A stretch of 44,996 bases of DNA from Crocosphaera chwakensis CCY0110 (GCF_000169335.1 NZ_AAXW01000041.1:1-44996); one strand, 5' to 3'. Numbered from the stretch's first letter, positions 7,750-16,807 are shown. The notes: generated from the letters alone by a model not told the origin. Made by a program: numbers and translations.

Positions 7750-7987
7750 ATTACCTAGAGTGAGTAGTCAAAAAACGCTCAAAACCTTAGAGAAACTAGG
7801 ATTTGTGCAAATACGACAAAAAGGGAGTCATTTAATTCTCAAAAAAGAAATAAAAAGTGAAGAGGAAGAAATAATTGAAGTCGGTTGTGTTATTCCCATG
7901 CAAAGAAAGACTCTGGCAGTAGGAACATTAAAAAATATTTTAAATCAAGCAGGGTTAACAGTTGAGGAATTTCTAGACAATTTGTAA
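7742..7987 (+). CDS. hicA: HicA family mRNA interferase toxin
   Basis: 81 residues of the small double-stranded RNA-binding HicA fold. LPRVSSQKTLKTLEKLGFVQIRQKGSHLILKK contains the conserved GSH with the catalytic His, and the C-terminal block VPMQRKTL-like (IPMQRKTLAVGTLKNIL) is typical. The GTG start lies inside hicB (8-nt overlap), so translation is probably coupled. An insert of acidic residues (EIKSEEEEIIEV) between the two middle strands is slightly longer than usual. HicA toxins cut mRNA when antitoxin is lost. Confidence 0.87.
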   Translation: MPKLPRVSSQKTLKTLEKLGFVQIRQKGSHLILKKEIKSEEEEIIEVGCVIPMQRKTLAVGTLKNILNQAGLTVEEFLDNL

Positions 7988-8119
7988 ATAATTTATGAAC
8001 CCTATGAACATAATATTATATTATTTATCTTGGTAGTTATTAATTAACAAAATTTGCAACAGTTTGTAAAGTTTGCTAAGATGGAAGTTTACTTATAATT
8101 TGTAAAACCCCCCGTGACT

Positions 8120-9304
8120 ATGAGTTTGAGTTGGATGCGTCGCGCTGATCGCTTAAAAGCTTTACCTCCCTACGTTTTCGCTAGATTAGATGAACTCAAA
8201 GCCAAGGCCAGAGAACAAGGATTAGATTTGATAGACTTAGGGATGGGGAACCCTGACGGAATGGCACCGCAACCCGTCATAGAAGGGGCGATCGCAGCCT
8301 TACAGCAGCCTCAAACCCACGGTTATCCACCCTTTGAAGGAACTGCTAGTTTTCGTCAAGCCATCACTGCATGGTATCATCGCTGTTATCGAGTGGACTT
8401 AGATCCCAGTAGCGAAGCCTTACCTTTAATTGGCTCAAAAGAAGGGTTAGGCCATTTAGCTTTAGCTTACATCAATCCGGGGGATGTAGTCTTAGTTCCC
8501 AGTCCCTCTTATCCGGCGCATTTTCGCGGCCCTTTAATTGCCGGGGCTGACCTTTATCCCATTATTTTATCAGAAGAAAAAGACTGGTTAATTGATCTTA
8601 ATTCTATCCCCGAAAATGTTGCTAAAGCAGCTAAAATTTTATACTTTAATTATCCTAATAATCCTACTACTGCCACTGCACCGAGAGCCTTTTTTGAAGA
8701 GATTATTAAGTGGGCAACCCATTACGAAATCATGTTAGTTCATGACTTATGTTATGCCGAATTAGCCTTTGATGGCTATCAACCCACCAGTTTATTAGAA
8801 ATTCCTGGAGGTAAAGACATTGGTGTAGAATTTCATACCCTTTCTAAAACTTATAATATGGCCGGTTGGCGTGTCGGGTTTGTAGTAGGCAATGCTAAAA
8901 TTATTCAAGGGTTAAGAACCTTAAAAACTAATTTAGATTATGGTATTTTTTCAGCGGTTCAAGCTGCTGCTGAAACGGCTTTAAATTTACCAGATAGTTA
9001 TATTAAACAAGTTCAAGAAAGATATCAAACGAGACGAGATTTTCTAATCAAAGGATTAGGAGAATTAGGTTGGAAGATTAAACCCTCTCAAGCTACTATG
9101 TATCTTTGGGTTAAATGTCCAAGTGATACTAATTCCACCGATTTTGCCCTGGATGTACTGCAAAAAACAGGGATTGTTTTTACCCCAGGAAATGCCTTTG
9201 GAGAAGGGGGGGAAGGGTATGTCAGGATTAGTTTAATTGCAGATTGCGATCGCTTAGGAGAAGCGTTAAACCGTCTGAAACAAGCAGGAATTTGTTATAG
9301 ATAA
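8120..9304 (+). CDS. Class I/II PLP-dependent aminotransferase (aspartate/LL-diaminopimelate type)
   Basis: 394 residues, normal length for a fold-type I aminotransferase. Lys243 in HTLSKTYNMAGWRVGF is the Schiff-base lysine. Other marks are LGMGNPDG near the N-terminus, NYPNNPT (residues ~181-187), HDLCYAELAFDG for PLP ring contacts, and YVRISL with the substrate-carboxylate Arg. Cyanobacterial relatives are annotated as aspartate or LL-diaminopimelate aminotransferases; sequence alone does not settle the substrate. The start could be GTG 8114, but ATG 8120 gives the usual MSLSWMRRADRL beginning. No clear Shine-Dalgarno is visible for either. Confidence 0.85.
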   Translation: MSLSWMRRADRLKALPPYVFARLDELKAKAREQGLDLIDLGMGNPDGMAPQPVIEGAIAALQQPQTHGYPPFEGTASFRQAITAWYHRCYRVDLDPSSEALPLIGSKEGLGHLALAYINPGDVVLVPSPSYPAHFRGPLIAGADLYPIILSEEKDWLIDLNSIPENVAKAAKILYFNYPNNPTTATAPRAFFEEIIKWATHYEIMLVHDLCYAELAFDGYQPTSLLEIPGGKDIGVEFHTLSKTYNMAGWRVGFVVGNAKIIQGLRTLKTNLDYGIFSAVQAAAETALNLPDSYIKQVQERYQTRRDFLIKGLGELGWKIKPSQATMYLWVKCPSDTNSTDFALDVLQKTGIVFTPGNAFGEGGEGYVRISLIADCDRLGEALNRLKQAGICYR

Positions 9305-9586
9305 TATTAGTAAGGAGCTTGTTTATATTGAAATTGATAGTCATTAAAATTATGAAGTAACTTAGGTGTAGTCAGTAGATTAGCACTTTTAATTTGGAGT
9401 TGATAAAGACAACCTTATTTCTGCATAATAAATCGAATTATCCCATCATTCTGCCCATTCCCAATCTGGACTCATTAGCGATTTTCCTATTTAATTGTAA
9501 ACAATATGTTGATTCCAATAAAAACTTATATAGCTCACTTTCAATAGTAAAAGCAAGCTATAGCTATAAAATCAACTAAAGCATTA

Positions 9587-10627
9587 TTAAGCATTATTTA
9601 TTTTATTACGAAAATCAGCCATATCTCCATAAATTTTACGCGCCCGATTAACTCCCCCCAACGGTCGATATTCTTGTAAACAATTCCAAGGAGAAAAAGA
9701 TTGTCTTTCGTCCATTTCTATACGTTCTTGATTATTAAATTCTTGTTGAAAAATCCTCATAGTGGCAACTTTAATAAAAGGGGATTCTTTCTCATCCCAT
9801 AACACCGTCGGATCTTCAATTGGCATTTTTTCTGCATTAGTTTGTAGTTGAATACAGAAGTCAAAATAAGCATCTTTTTTGGCTAAATGCTTAGTCATTG
9901 CTTCTCGTAAATAGTTGGTTTTATCTTTAGCTGTTTCAATATTAAATTTTTTCCCTTCAAGGTGAGGAAATACAGCATATTTCATAGCAGTATCCCTAAA
10001 TTTATAAGGGGTTGCACTCCAATAATTGGCCTCCAAAGGGCTTGTCATAACTTGACTTCTAACTTGATTTAATAAAGGTAAAGAATAAGCGATCGCTTCG
10101 TAAGACGCTTTTAGTTCATCAGGAATATGTTTAGGACTTCCATCAGCATTCATACTAATTTTTCCGTCCCGAATACCATTAACAATAGGAAAGAAATCTA
10201 AATAAGCTTTAGCATCTCTGAGAAAAAAGATTGGTGTATTAACTGCAATAAAATCTTGTTCATTAGGCACAGAATCTTCAAATGCTTTGCATCCTTTAAC
10301 CCCTAATAACTTAATCGAAACCCCTCGAATATCGCCCAGGGTATCTGGTTGAAAATTTCCATTTTTATCTGACGCACCACTCCCATTAGAAAAGCGAACC
10401 CATATCGGATAAGTTTTAGGTTCAGCAAAAATTCCGACCTTGAATTGATCGGACATATTTTCCTCAATAATAAACTCCCCTTGAACATAACCATGACTTT
10501 TGGGATGTTGGGTTCTTGGACTCGGAGAAAACTGATAATCCCTCATCAAAAATTCAAAAATTTCAACTAATTTTTTAATCGTTTGTTGTTCGTCTTCTGG
10601 AAAATGTTCTTGACCTAGTTGTGACAT
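9587..10627 (-). CDS. Catalase-fold heme protein (catalase-related family)
   Basis: 346 residues, shorter than true monofunctional catalases (~480). It keeps a distal-side block with His followed by GYVQGEF, then YPIWVRFSNGSG and DIRGVSIKLLG. The C-terminal motif NRARKIYGDMADFR holds the Arg-x3-Tyr pair expected for the heme-binding proximal tyrosine. SFSPWNCLQEYRPLGG before it is typical of this subfamily. Relatives include minimal catalases, peroxidases and allene oxide synthase-like proteins, so peroxidase or lipid-hydroperoxide activity is possible. It lies divergently from the heme oxygenase gene, with 282 nt between starts. Confidence 0.82.
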   Translation of the reverse strand: MSQLGQEHFPEDEQQTIKKLVEIFEFLMRDYQFSPSPRTQHPKSHGYVQGEFIIEENMSDQFKVGIFAEPKTYPIWVRFSNGSGASDKNGNFQPDTLGDIRGVSIKLLGVKGCKAFEDSVPNEQDFIAVNTPIFFLRDAKAYLDFFPIVNGIRDGKISMNADGSPKHIPDELKASYEAIAYSLPLLNQVRSQVMTSPLEANYWSATPYKFRDTAMKYAVFPHLEGKKFNIETAKDKTNYLREAMTKHLAKKDAYFDFCIQLQTNAEKMPIEDPTVLWDEKESPFIKVATMRIFQQEFNNQERIEMDERQSFSPWNCLQEYRPLGGVNRARKIYGDMADFRNKINNA

Positions 10628-10909
10628 AATTACCTCTTACTTTTGCTTAATGTTTCTTCTTTATAACTAAATTTTCAATTATTTCTCTTATTTTTAATGA
10701 TAAAAACCATTTTCTCTTTAACCAACCTATAACGACAAATCTTTAACTCGCGTTATGTTAAGTTTTGCTAAATTTAGCAGTTAAGTGATAATATAACTGT
10801 ATAGTAATAAACTGAAATAGAAATTACAGCACTGAGTTTATGGCTTCAGACAGAGAGAGCATTTTTCGTCTAAAGTCTAACCTCTAACTGCTACCAAGAG
10901 GTATTGATC

Positions 10910-11665
10910 ATGAGTAATAACTTAGCCCTTAAGCTTCGGGAAGGAACCAGTCATTCTCACACCTTGGCAGAGAATACTGCCTTTACCAAGTGTTTTCTCA
11001 AAGGCATTGTTGAAAGAGAACCCTTTCGTAAACTATTAGCTGACTTTTATTTTTTATATTCTACCCTAGAAGAAGAGTTAGAACGCCATAAAGACGATCC
11101 TGTTATTAGTAAGATTTATTTTCCCGAATTAAACCGTAAACAAAACTTAGTAAAAGACCTAGAATACTACTACGGAGAAAATTGGGCAGCCGATATTTTC
11201 CCATCAGTAGCTGGTCAAACCTATGTCGCAAGAATTCGGGAAGTTTCTCAGATTGAACCTGCCTTATTAGTTGCCCACTCTTATGTTCGTTATATGGGTG
11301 ATTTATCTGGGGGTCAAAGCTTAAAAAATATTGCTCGTTCAGCTTTAGAATTACCTGCAGATCAAGGAACCCAATTCTATGAATTTGAGCAAATTGCTAC
11401 CGCAGAAGCTAGACGAGAATTCAAAGGAAAATATCGTGATGGTTTAAATGCTTTACCTATCGATGAAAGCTTAGAACAGAAAATTATTGATGAGGCCAAC
11501 CACGCCTTTACATTAAACCGTGATGTGGTGCATGAATTAGAAGCTGATGTTAAAGAAGCCATCGGTGATCATGTGTTTGAATTAATCACTCGTCAGGCAA
11601 TTCCTGGGGCAACTGAACACCCTCATGGTCATGGTCATCCCCACAACGTAGCTATTGCCGAATAA
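10910..11665 (+). CDS. ho2: Heme oxygenase (biliverdin-forming), probably the HO2 type
   Basis: 251 residues. Proximal heme ligand His17 lies in SHSHTLAENT and the distal-helix motif is GDLSGGQ. The enzyme opens heme to biliverdin, precursor of phycocyanobilin for phycobilisomes and for Cph1. The C-terminus carries a run HPHGHGHPH not needed for the fold. ATG 10910 is chosen because AAGAGGT lies 8-14 nt upstream; TTG 10904 is rejected. hemN follows on the same strand, as in the Synechocystis microoxic cluster chlAII-ho2-hemN, so I favour HO2, but chlAII is absent and sequence alone does not exclude HO1. Confidence 0.9.
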   Translation: MSNNLALKLREGTSHSHTLAENTAFTKCFLKGIVEREPFRKLLADFYFLYSTLEEELERHKDDPVISKIYFPELNRKQNLVKDLEYYYGENWAADIFPSVAGQTYVARIREVSQIEPALLVAHSYVRYMGDLSGGQSLKNIARSALELPADQGTQFYEFEQIATAEARREFKGKYRDGLNALPIDESLEQKIIDEANHAFTLNRDVVHELEADVKEAIGDHVFELITRQAIPGATEHPHGHGHPHNVAIAE

Positions 11666-11686
11666 AGCTGTCAATCCTGTTATTAC

Positions 11687-11753
11687 AAAGGGGAAAAGTT
11701 AGAAAAATAAACAATTGAGTTGCTATTTTTGTTAAACTAACTTCCCTTTTTTT
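11687..11753 (+). terminator. Terminator or attenuator between heme oxygenase and hemN
   Basis: AAAGGGGAAAAGTTAG (11687-11702) pairs with CTAACTTCCCTTT (11737-11749), leaving a 3-nt bulge and a 34-nt loop. A run of seven T begins at 11747. It lies 22 nt past the heme oxygenase stop and 50 nt before hemN. Confidence 0.55.
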
Positions 11754-11804
11754 CTGCTCGATCCTACCTAAGTTATCTAAACTCTTGAGAGGCTAATTAA
11801 GACT

Positions 11805-13202
11805 ATGAACTTAACAGCTAAAACCATTGAATTCGACCAAGACTTAATTAAAAAATACGACAAATCTTTACCTAGATATACCAGTTACCCCCCTGCAACA
11901 GAACTTAAAAGTAAGGTAGGAGAAGTAGAATTTAGAGCAGGAATCGCAGCAGGGAATCATAAAAATACGCCTCTTTCTCTCTATTGTCATATTCCTTTTT
12001 GCGAAACAGCTTGTTATTTTTGTGGTTGTAATACCATTATTACAGGAAATAAAAAAGTTGCCGATCCTTACTTAGAATATTTAATTAAAGACATTGAAAG
12101 AACAGCCGAATTAATTTCTCCTAATCGTGCAGTCAACCAAATTCATTGGGGAGGTGGGACTCCAAATTACTTAAATCAATCCCAAATCGATCAGTTATTT
12201 AATACCTTAGTTAAAAACTTTAATATTGATAAAGATGCTGAGATATCTATTGAAGTCAATCCCCGATATCTTGATCGCAATTTTATCTTTTTCCTGAGAA
12301 AGTTAGGGTTTAATCGTATTAGTTTTGGAATACAAGACTTTGACCCGAAAGTACAGAAAGTTATTAACCGTGTTCAACCCGAAGAAATGTTATTTAATGT
12401 CATGGGTTGGATGAGAGAAGCTGAATTTGAAAGTGTCAATGTTGACCTCATCTATGGATTACCTTATCAAAACCGAAACACCTTTAAAAAAACAGTTCAA
12501 AAAACCATAGAATTAGATCCTGATCGTATTGCTGTGTTTAACTTTGCTTATATTCCTTGGATTAAACCAGCGCAAAAAAATCTCCCTGTTGATGAACTTC
12601 CCGATGCGCCAGAAAAGCTTGCAATGTTGCAAATGACCATCGAAGAATTCAATAATAATGATTATTTATTCATTGGAATGGATCACTTTGCTAAAGCCAA
12701 TGATGAACTAGCGATCGCTCAATCTCAAGGTGATTTACATCGTAACTTTCAGGGTTATACTACCAAACCCGAATCTGATCTTTTAGCTTTTGGCATGACA
12801 TCTATTAGTATGTTACATGATGTTTATGTTCAAAATCATAAGAAGATCAAAGACTACTATAAAGCCTTAGATGAGGGACATTTACCCATTGAAAAAGGCG
12901 TAACTTTGAGTAAAGATGACATTATCCGTCGCGCTGTTATTATGGAATTAATGTGTCAATCTCAACTCTATAAAAATCGCATTGAAGAGAAGTATAATCT
13001 CAATTTCGATCTTGATTTTGACGAATATTTTGCCCAAGAATTAATCGATCTCAAACCTTTAGAAGCTGATGGATTAATACATTTACATAGCGATCGCTTA
13101 GAAGTTACTAATACCGGTCGCTGGTTAATCAGAAATATTGCTGCGGTGTTTGATCCTTATCTCAAAGGACGCAAAGAACAGTCTTTTTCTAAGGCTATTT
13201 AA
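11805..13202 (+). CDS. hemN: Oxygen-independent coproporphyrinogen III oxidase (radical SAM)
   Basis: 465 residues. The N-terminal block RYTSYPPATEL and the cluster motif CHIPFCETACYFCGC (Cys66, Cys70 and Cys73 for the 4Fe-4S cluster, with Cys75 also conserved) identify HemN proper rather than the HemW look-alike. HWGGGTPNYL, FGIQDFDPKVQKVINRVQ and DLIYGLPYQ follow in the right order. It decarboxylates coproporphyrinogen III to protoporphyrinogen IX without O2. Position after the heme oxygenase suggests use at low oxygen, for example at night in a nitrogen-fixing cell (inference). Confidence 0.94.
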   Translation: MNLTAKTIEFDQDLIKKYDKSLPRYTSYPPATELKSKVGEVEFRAGIAAGNHKNTPLSLYCHIPFCETACYFCGCNTIITGNKKVADPYLEYLIKDIERTAELISPNRAVNQIHWGGGTPNYLNQSQIDQLFNTLVKNFNIDKDAEISIEVNPRYLDRNFIFFLRKLGFNRISFGIQDFDPKVQKVINRVQPEEMLFNVMGWMREAEFESVNVDLIYGLPYQNRNTFKKTVQKTIELDPDRIAVFNFAYIPWIKPAQKNLPVDELPDAPEKLAMLQMTIEEFNNNDYLFIGMDHFAKANDELAIAQSQGDLHRNFQGYTTKPESDLLAFGMTSISMLHDVYVQNHKKIKDYYKALDEGHLPIEKGVTLSKDDIIRRAVIMELMCQSQLYKNRIEEKYNLNFDLDFDEYFAQELIDLKPLEADGLIHLHSDRLEVTNTGRWLIRNIAAVFDPYLKGRKEQSFSKAI

Positions 13203-13203
13203 T

Positions 13204-13379
13204 ACTCACATCTTGCACCTGCGATTCAACTAGCTATATCCCCCCTTTAATTCCCCCCTTACTAAGGGGGGTAGGGGGGATGGCAAGAGGCAACAGGATT
13301 TATTTTGACTGTAACTGATTAAGAATTGATTTTCTTTATTTTGCTCTTAAGTTTTTCTGTACTGGTGCAAGATATCAGT
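13204..13379 (+). mobile_element. MITE-like element with C-run/G-run hairpin
   Basis: About 176 bp with 16-nt terminal inverted repeats matching at 14 positions: ACTCACATCTTGCACC at 13204-13219, and the complement of ACTGATATCTTGCACC at 13364-13379. AAT borders both ends as a possible short target duplication. Inside, 13239-13281 folds as a strong hairpin of C runs against G runs with an ACT loop. No ORF. It separates the hemN stop from a strong terminator. Confidence 0.55.
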
Positions 13380-13414
13380 AATAGCTTAGGGAATCAATTA
13401 TTTTACGGTATTAT

Positions 13415-13448
13415 AATAGCTTTAGATCAACTTCTAAAGCTATTTTTC
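13415..13448 (+). terminator. Rho-independent terminator, probably of hemN
   Basis: Perfect 12-bp stem AATAGCTTTAGA/TCTAAAGCTATT (13415-13426 and 13433-13444), 6-nt loop, then TTTCTC. It is 213 nt beyond the hemN stop, with the MITE-like element between them. Confidence 0.75.
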
Positions 13449-13520
13449 TCTATATGGGGAGTTAAGTTTAGCTAAAGTCTCGACATAGACAGTAACTTAT
13501 ATGTTACTCTTGGATTTAAG

Positions 13521-13853
13521 ATGAAAATTCAAGAATATATTAGAGAAGATGGGTCAAGTCCCTATGAGAAATGGTTTAACAGTCTTGATGTTCAAGCTGC
13601 TGCTAAGATAACGGTTGCTTTGTCTCGTTTAGAGTTAGGTAATACCTCTAATATTAAGTGGATTAATGGAATTGGAGAATATAAAATCAACTGGGGTCCT
13701 GGATATCGAATCTACTTAGCAATTGAAGGTAAACAACTTATAATTTTATTCGGTGGTGGAACAAAAAAGAGTCAACCATCGGATATCAAAAAAGCTAAAA
13801 AATTATACCAAGAATACAAAAACAGAAAAAAACAAACCAAAAAAAAGAATTAA
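13521..13853 (+). CDS. RelE/ParE-superfamily toxin (HigB/Gp49-like)
   Basis: 110 residues. MKIQEYIREDGSSPYEKWFNSLDVQAAAKITVALSRLELG and GIGEYKINWGPGYRIYLA followed by LIILFGGGTKKSQPSDIKKAKKL is the usual pattern of the addiction-module killer family: two helices, then a beta sheet with GGGTKK. The C-terminal tail is lysine-rich. The toxin gene comes first and the HTH antitoxin gene follows 5 nt later, as in higBA-type modules. RelE-like toxins usually cut mRNA on the ribosome; whether this one is active is unknown. Confidence 0.82.
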   Translation: MKIQEYIREDGSSPYEKWFNSLDVQAAAKITVALSRLELGNTSNIKWINGIGEYKINWGPGYRIYLAIEGKQLIILFGGGTKKSQPSDIKKAKKLYQEYKNRKKQTKKKN

Positions 13854-13858
13854 CGATT

Positions 13859-14209
13859 ATGTCATTAACCAGAGATTATCTTGAAACAGTTAATAAGCGA
13901 GTCAAACAAGATTCTGAATTTGCAAAAGCTTTGCTTGATGAAGCTACCTATCTTTTTCTTAATGGGGAACCAGAGACGGCTAGACTCATATTAAGAGATT
14001 TAATTAATTCAACAATAGGATTTGAAGAACTAGCCATACAAACCGCTAAACCTAGTAAAAGTCTTCATCGAATGCTATCAGCTAAAGGTAATCCTACAAT
14101 GGATAATTTAACAGCTATTTACTCTGTTTTGCGTAAAGCATTAAATGTAAATATTGCAGTGACAATAACCCCAAGTTCTGAACAACAAAACCAGATATTG
14201 AATGTTTAG
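13859..14209 (+). CDS. HTH antitoxin of the RelE-like module
   Basis: 116 residues. A helical N-terminus (residues ~1-50) precedes an HTH segment at ~60-100: GFEELAIQTAKPSKSLHRMLSAKGNPTMDNLTAIYSVL. The LHRMLS recognition helix and the following GNPT are typical of addiction-module antidote proteins. The gene starts 5 nt after the toxin stop, so the two are co-translated. It probably binds the toxin and represses the promoter upstream of 13521. Confidence 0.82.
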   Translation: MSLTRDYLETVNKRVKQDSEFAKALLDEATYLFLNGEPETARLILRDLINSTIGFEELAIQTAKPSKSLHRMLSAKGNPTMDNLTAIYSVLRKALNVNIAVTITPSSEQQNQILNV

Positions 14210-14229
14210 GCTTAAAATCATTTTTACAA

Positions 14230-14871
14230 CTATTGATGATTGTGAATTGCTTTATGATGTAATTCACAGAGTAATAATAAGTCCTCATATTGTTCATGAC
14301 CTAAATTTTTATAATGTTTATGATGTACGTGTAATTCGTTAAAATTTCCTATTCCTAAGCCTTCAATACACATTTCACACTTTCTTTCTTTTATTAACAT
14401 CATTGCCGATTTGATTTTTCTCCAATGTCTTGTTCTTAAATAACTTTCATAATTTATTTTTTCATTACTGTTTAAATTATAGCCTTGTGTATTTATCAAG
14501 AACCAAATTCTTTTGAATTTTTCTTGTAATTCTATACTGTCAGTTTCATGACTCAGTATTGTACATAAGTTCTTATGAAAACAATTAAAAGAGGTAGAAT
14601 ATTTCCTCTCACTCAGATATTGTAACTGATCGTTTCTGTCTTCTTTATGCTTTTCCAGTTGATAATGAAATATTTTGTTCTTATCTATAACTAAGGAACG
14701 ATGATATAAATATTGCTGTTTATAGAAGTTGTGCGCTAATTTGGGATATATTTCTTGATACCATTTTTCATAAAAATTTTTAACTTTATTCGTTTTCATT
14801 TCTTCTCTCGAAAACAAATGAAATAAATCACTAAATGATATTTCTCTGAATATAAACCAATCGTAGTACAT
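14230..14871 (-). CDS. HNH endonuclease domain protein
   Basis: 213 residues. The C-terminal third has the HNH pattern: CEMC, then LHVHHKHYKNLGHEQYEDLLLLCELHHKAIH, with the His-His of the catalytic strand, a conserved Asn/Asp-Leu region and a closing His. The N-terminal ~140 residues are helical, rich in Tyr, Lys and Phe, and I do not recognise them. It points toward the RelE-like module, with only 20 nt between the two stops. No intron or intein is associated with it. It could be a defence or homing relic; no restriction partner is seen. Confidence 0.75.
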   Translation of the reverse strand: MYYDWFIFREISFSDLFHLFSREEMKTNKVKNFYEKWYQEIYPKLAHNFYKQQYLYHRSLVIDKNKIFHYQLEKHKEDRNDQLQYLSERKYSTSFNCFHKNLCTILSHETDSIELQEKFKRIWFLINTQGYNLNSNEKINYESYLRTRHWRKIKSAMMLIKERKCEMCIEGLGIGNFNELHVHHKHYKNLGHEQYEDLLLLCELHHKAIHNHQ

Positions 14872-14943
14872 CGTATTTATTAAATTAATAATTAGCTAAA
14901 ACTATTAATAGTGACATAAGTTTAATATAGATTAAAAGTCCCT

Positions 14944-14984
14944 GAAAAACATGACAAGAAGACTGCTATCATAACAATCTTCTT
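14944..14984 (-). terminator. Possible terminator of lepA
   Basis: A 10-bp stem (one G-T pair) between 14956-14965 and 14975-14984, starting 12 nt past the lepA stop. On the minus strand a T5 tract follows after six further bases, so the match to the standard form is only fair. Confidence 0.45.
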
Positions 14985-14995
14985 TATCCAATCAA

Positions 14996-16807
14996 TTATT
15001 GAGGATCTAGCTTTAATACCGCCATAAACGCCTCTTGAGGAACGTCTACGGTACCGATCGCTTTCATCCGTTTCTTACCTTTAGCTTGCTTTTGTAGCAG
15101 TTTCTTCTTACGAGAAATATCTCCCCCGTAACATTTCGCTAACACATCTTTACGCAATGCTGGTATATGTTCACTGGCGATAACTTTAGAACCGATCGCA
15201 GCTTGAATGGGAACCTTAAACTGATGACGGGGGATCAACTCTTTTAACTTCTCAGTCAAAGCGCGACCCACATAATAAGCTTTATCACGGTGAACGATCA
15301 TTGCCAACGCATCCACACTATCCCCATTAACCAGAATATCCAATTTAACCAGAGGATTTTCGCGATAACCGATCAGTTGATACTCCATGCTTGCATAACC
15401 CCGCGATCGCGACTTTAACTGGTCAAAAAAGTCCGTCACCACTTCAGCTAAAGGTAACTCATAGATCAAAGACGTTCTTGAGAGGGTAAAGTAGCGCATA
15501 TCCTTAAACACACCCCGACGACTTTGACAGAGTTCCATCAACGTCCCTACATAGGTTTCAGGGGTAATCATTTCCACTTCAATATAGGGTTCTTCTACCT
15601 TTTCCCGTTCTTGGGGGGGTGGTAGTAAACTGGGGTTATCGACTTGAGTCATTTCCCCATCAATAGTGGTGACGCGATAGATTACAGAGGGTGCAGTGGT
15701 AATTAAATCTAGATCATATTCCCGTTCTAGGCGTTCTTGAACAATTTCCATGTGCAGTAACCCCAAGAACCCACAACGAAAACCGAACCCCATCGCGCTA
15801 GAGGTTTCGGGTTCATAAGAAAGGGCCGCATCATTGAGTTTGAGACGGTTTAATGCCTCTCTTAAATCTTCGTATTGATCGGCATCTGTGGGGAATAATC
15901 CACAAAAGACCATCGGTTTTGCTTCAGTGTAACCGGGTAACGGTTCTTTGGCCGGGGCTTCTGCTAAGGTGATGGTATCCCCAACCCTTGCATCTTCCAC
16001 TGCTTTGATGGCTGCGGCAAAATAACCTACTTCCCCTGCGTGAAGGGAATCTAGTTGTATTTGATTAGGCGATAACACCCCTAACTCATCGATTTCGTAT
16101 TCTTTGCCAGAAGCCATTAAACGAACGCGGTCGCCTGTTTTCACCGTTCCATCCATGACCCGAAAATAAACAATCACACCCCGATAAGGATCGTAATAAC
16201 TATCGAAAATCAACGCCCGCAACGGTTTATCCACCGTATCGCTAGGAGGAGGAACCAAATGTACAATGGATTCTAAAATTTCATCAACGCCGATCCCTGC
16301 TTTGGCCGAAGCTTTAATAATACCCGTACAATCTAACCCTACCACTTCCTCTATTTCATTGGCCACTCGTTCCGGTTCGGAGCCAGGTAAATCAATTTTA
16401 TTTAAGATAGGAATAATCTCTAAATTATTCTCTAAGGCCAGATAGACATTAGCGAGGGTTTGCGCTTCTACCCCTTGAGAAGAGTCCACCACTAATAATG
16501 CCCCTTCACAAGCCGCTAATGAACGAGATACCTCGTAGGAGAAATCCACGTGACCTGGGGTATCAATCAGGTTAAGGACGTATTCTTGCCCATCTTTTGA
16601 GCGATAGTTCATCCTGGCCGCTTGTAATTTGATGGTAATGCCCCGTTCCCGTTCCAAGTCCATATTATCAAGGAACTGCTCTTTCATTTTCCGTTGGGCA
16701 ACGGTTTCAGTCATTTGTAACATTCGATCGGCTAGGGTTGATTTCCCGTGATCGATATGAGCAATGATACAAAAATTACGAATACGAGAAACAGGAACGT
16801 CGGTCAT
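14996..16807 (-). CDS. lepA: Elongation factor 4 (LepA), ribosome-back-translocating GTPase
   Basis: 603 residues, full length. The GTPase motifs are in place: AHIDHGKST (P-loop), RERGITIK (switch I), DTPGHVDF and NKIDLP. The EF4-specific C-terminal domain follows, with RHQFKVPIQAAIGSKVIA and the basic end CYGGDISRKKKLLQKQAKGKKRMK. This factor acts on stalled or mistranslocated ribosomes, mainly under stress. The ATG start at 16807 gives the conserved RIRNFCIIAHIDHGKST opening. It is a stand-alone gene facing the HNH gene's upstream side. Confidence 0.98.
   Translation of the reverse strand: MTDVPVSRIRNFCIIAHIDHGKSTLADRMLQMTETVAQRKMKEQFLDNMDLERERGITIKLQAARMNYRSKDGQEYVLNLIDTPGHVDFSYEVSRSLAACEGALLVVDSSQGVEAQTLANVYLALENNLEIIPILNKIDLPGSEPERVANEIEEVVGLDCTGIIKASAKAGIGVDEILESIVHLVPPPSDTVDKPLRALIFDSYYDPYRGVIVYFRVMDGTVKTGDRVRLMASGKEYEIDELGVLSPNQIQLDSLHAGEVGYFAAAIKAVEDARVGDTITLAEAPAKEPLPGYTEAKPMVFCGLFPTDADQYEDLREALNRLKLNDAALSYEPETSSAMGFGFRCGFLGLLHMEIVQERLEREYDLDLITTAPSVIYRVTTIDGEMTQVDNPSLLPPPQEREKVEEPYIEVEMITPETYVGTLMELCQSRRGVFKDMRYFTLSRTSLIYELPLAEVVTDFFDQLKSRSRGYASMEYQLIGYRENPLVKLDILVNGDSVDALAMIVHRDKAYYVGRALTEKLKELIPRHQFKVPIQAAIGSKVIASEHIPALRKDVLAKCYGGDISRKKKLLQKQAKGKKRMKAIGTVDVPQEAFMAVLKLDPQ

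Noticed and set aside
4431..7987. An excisable fdxN-like element controlled by XisI
   Set aside because: No recombinase gene and no split nif gene in the window. The ~60-nt duplicated segments look like promoters, not att sites.
9394..9579. 61-codon plus-strand ORF after the aminotransferase
   Set aside because: Starts with a non-ATG codon, no ribosome site, no recognisable motif; AT-rich spacer. Treated as chance.
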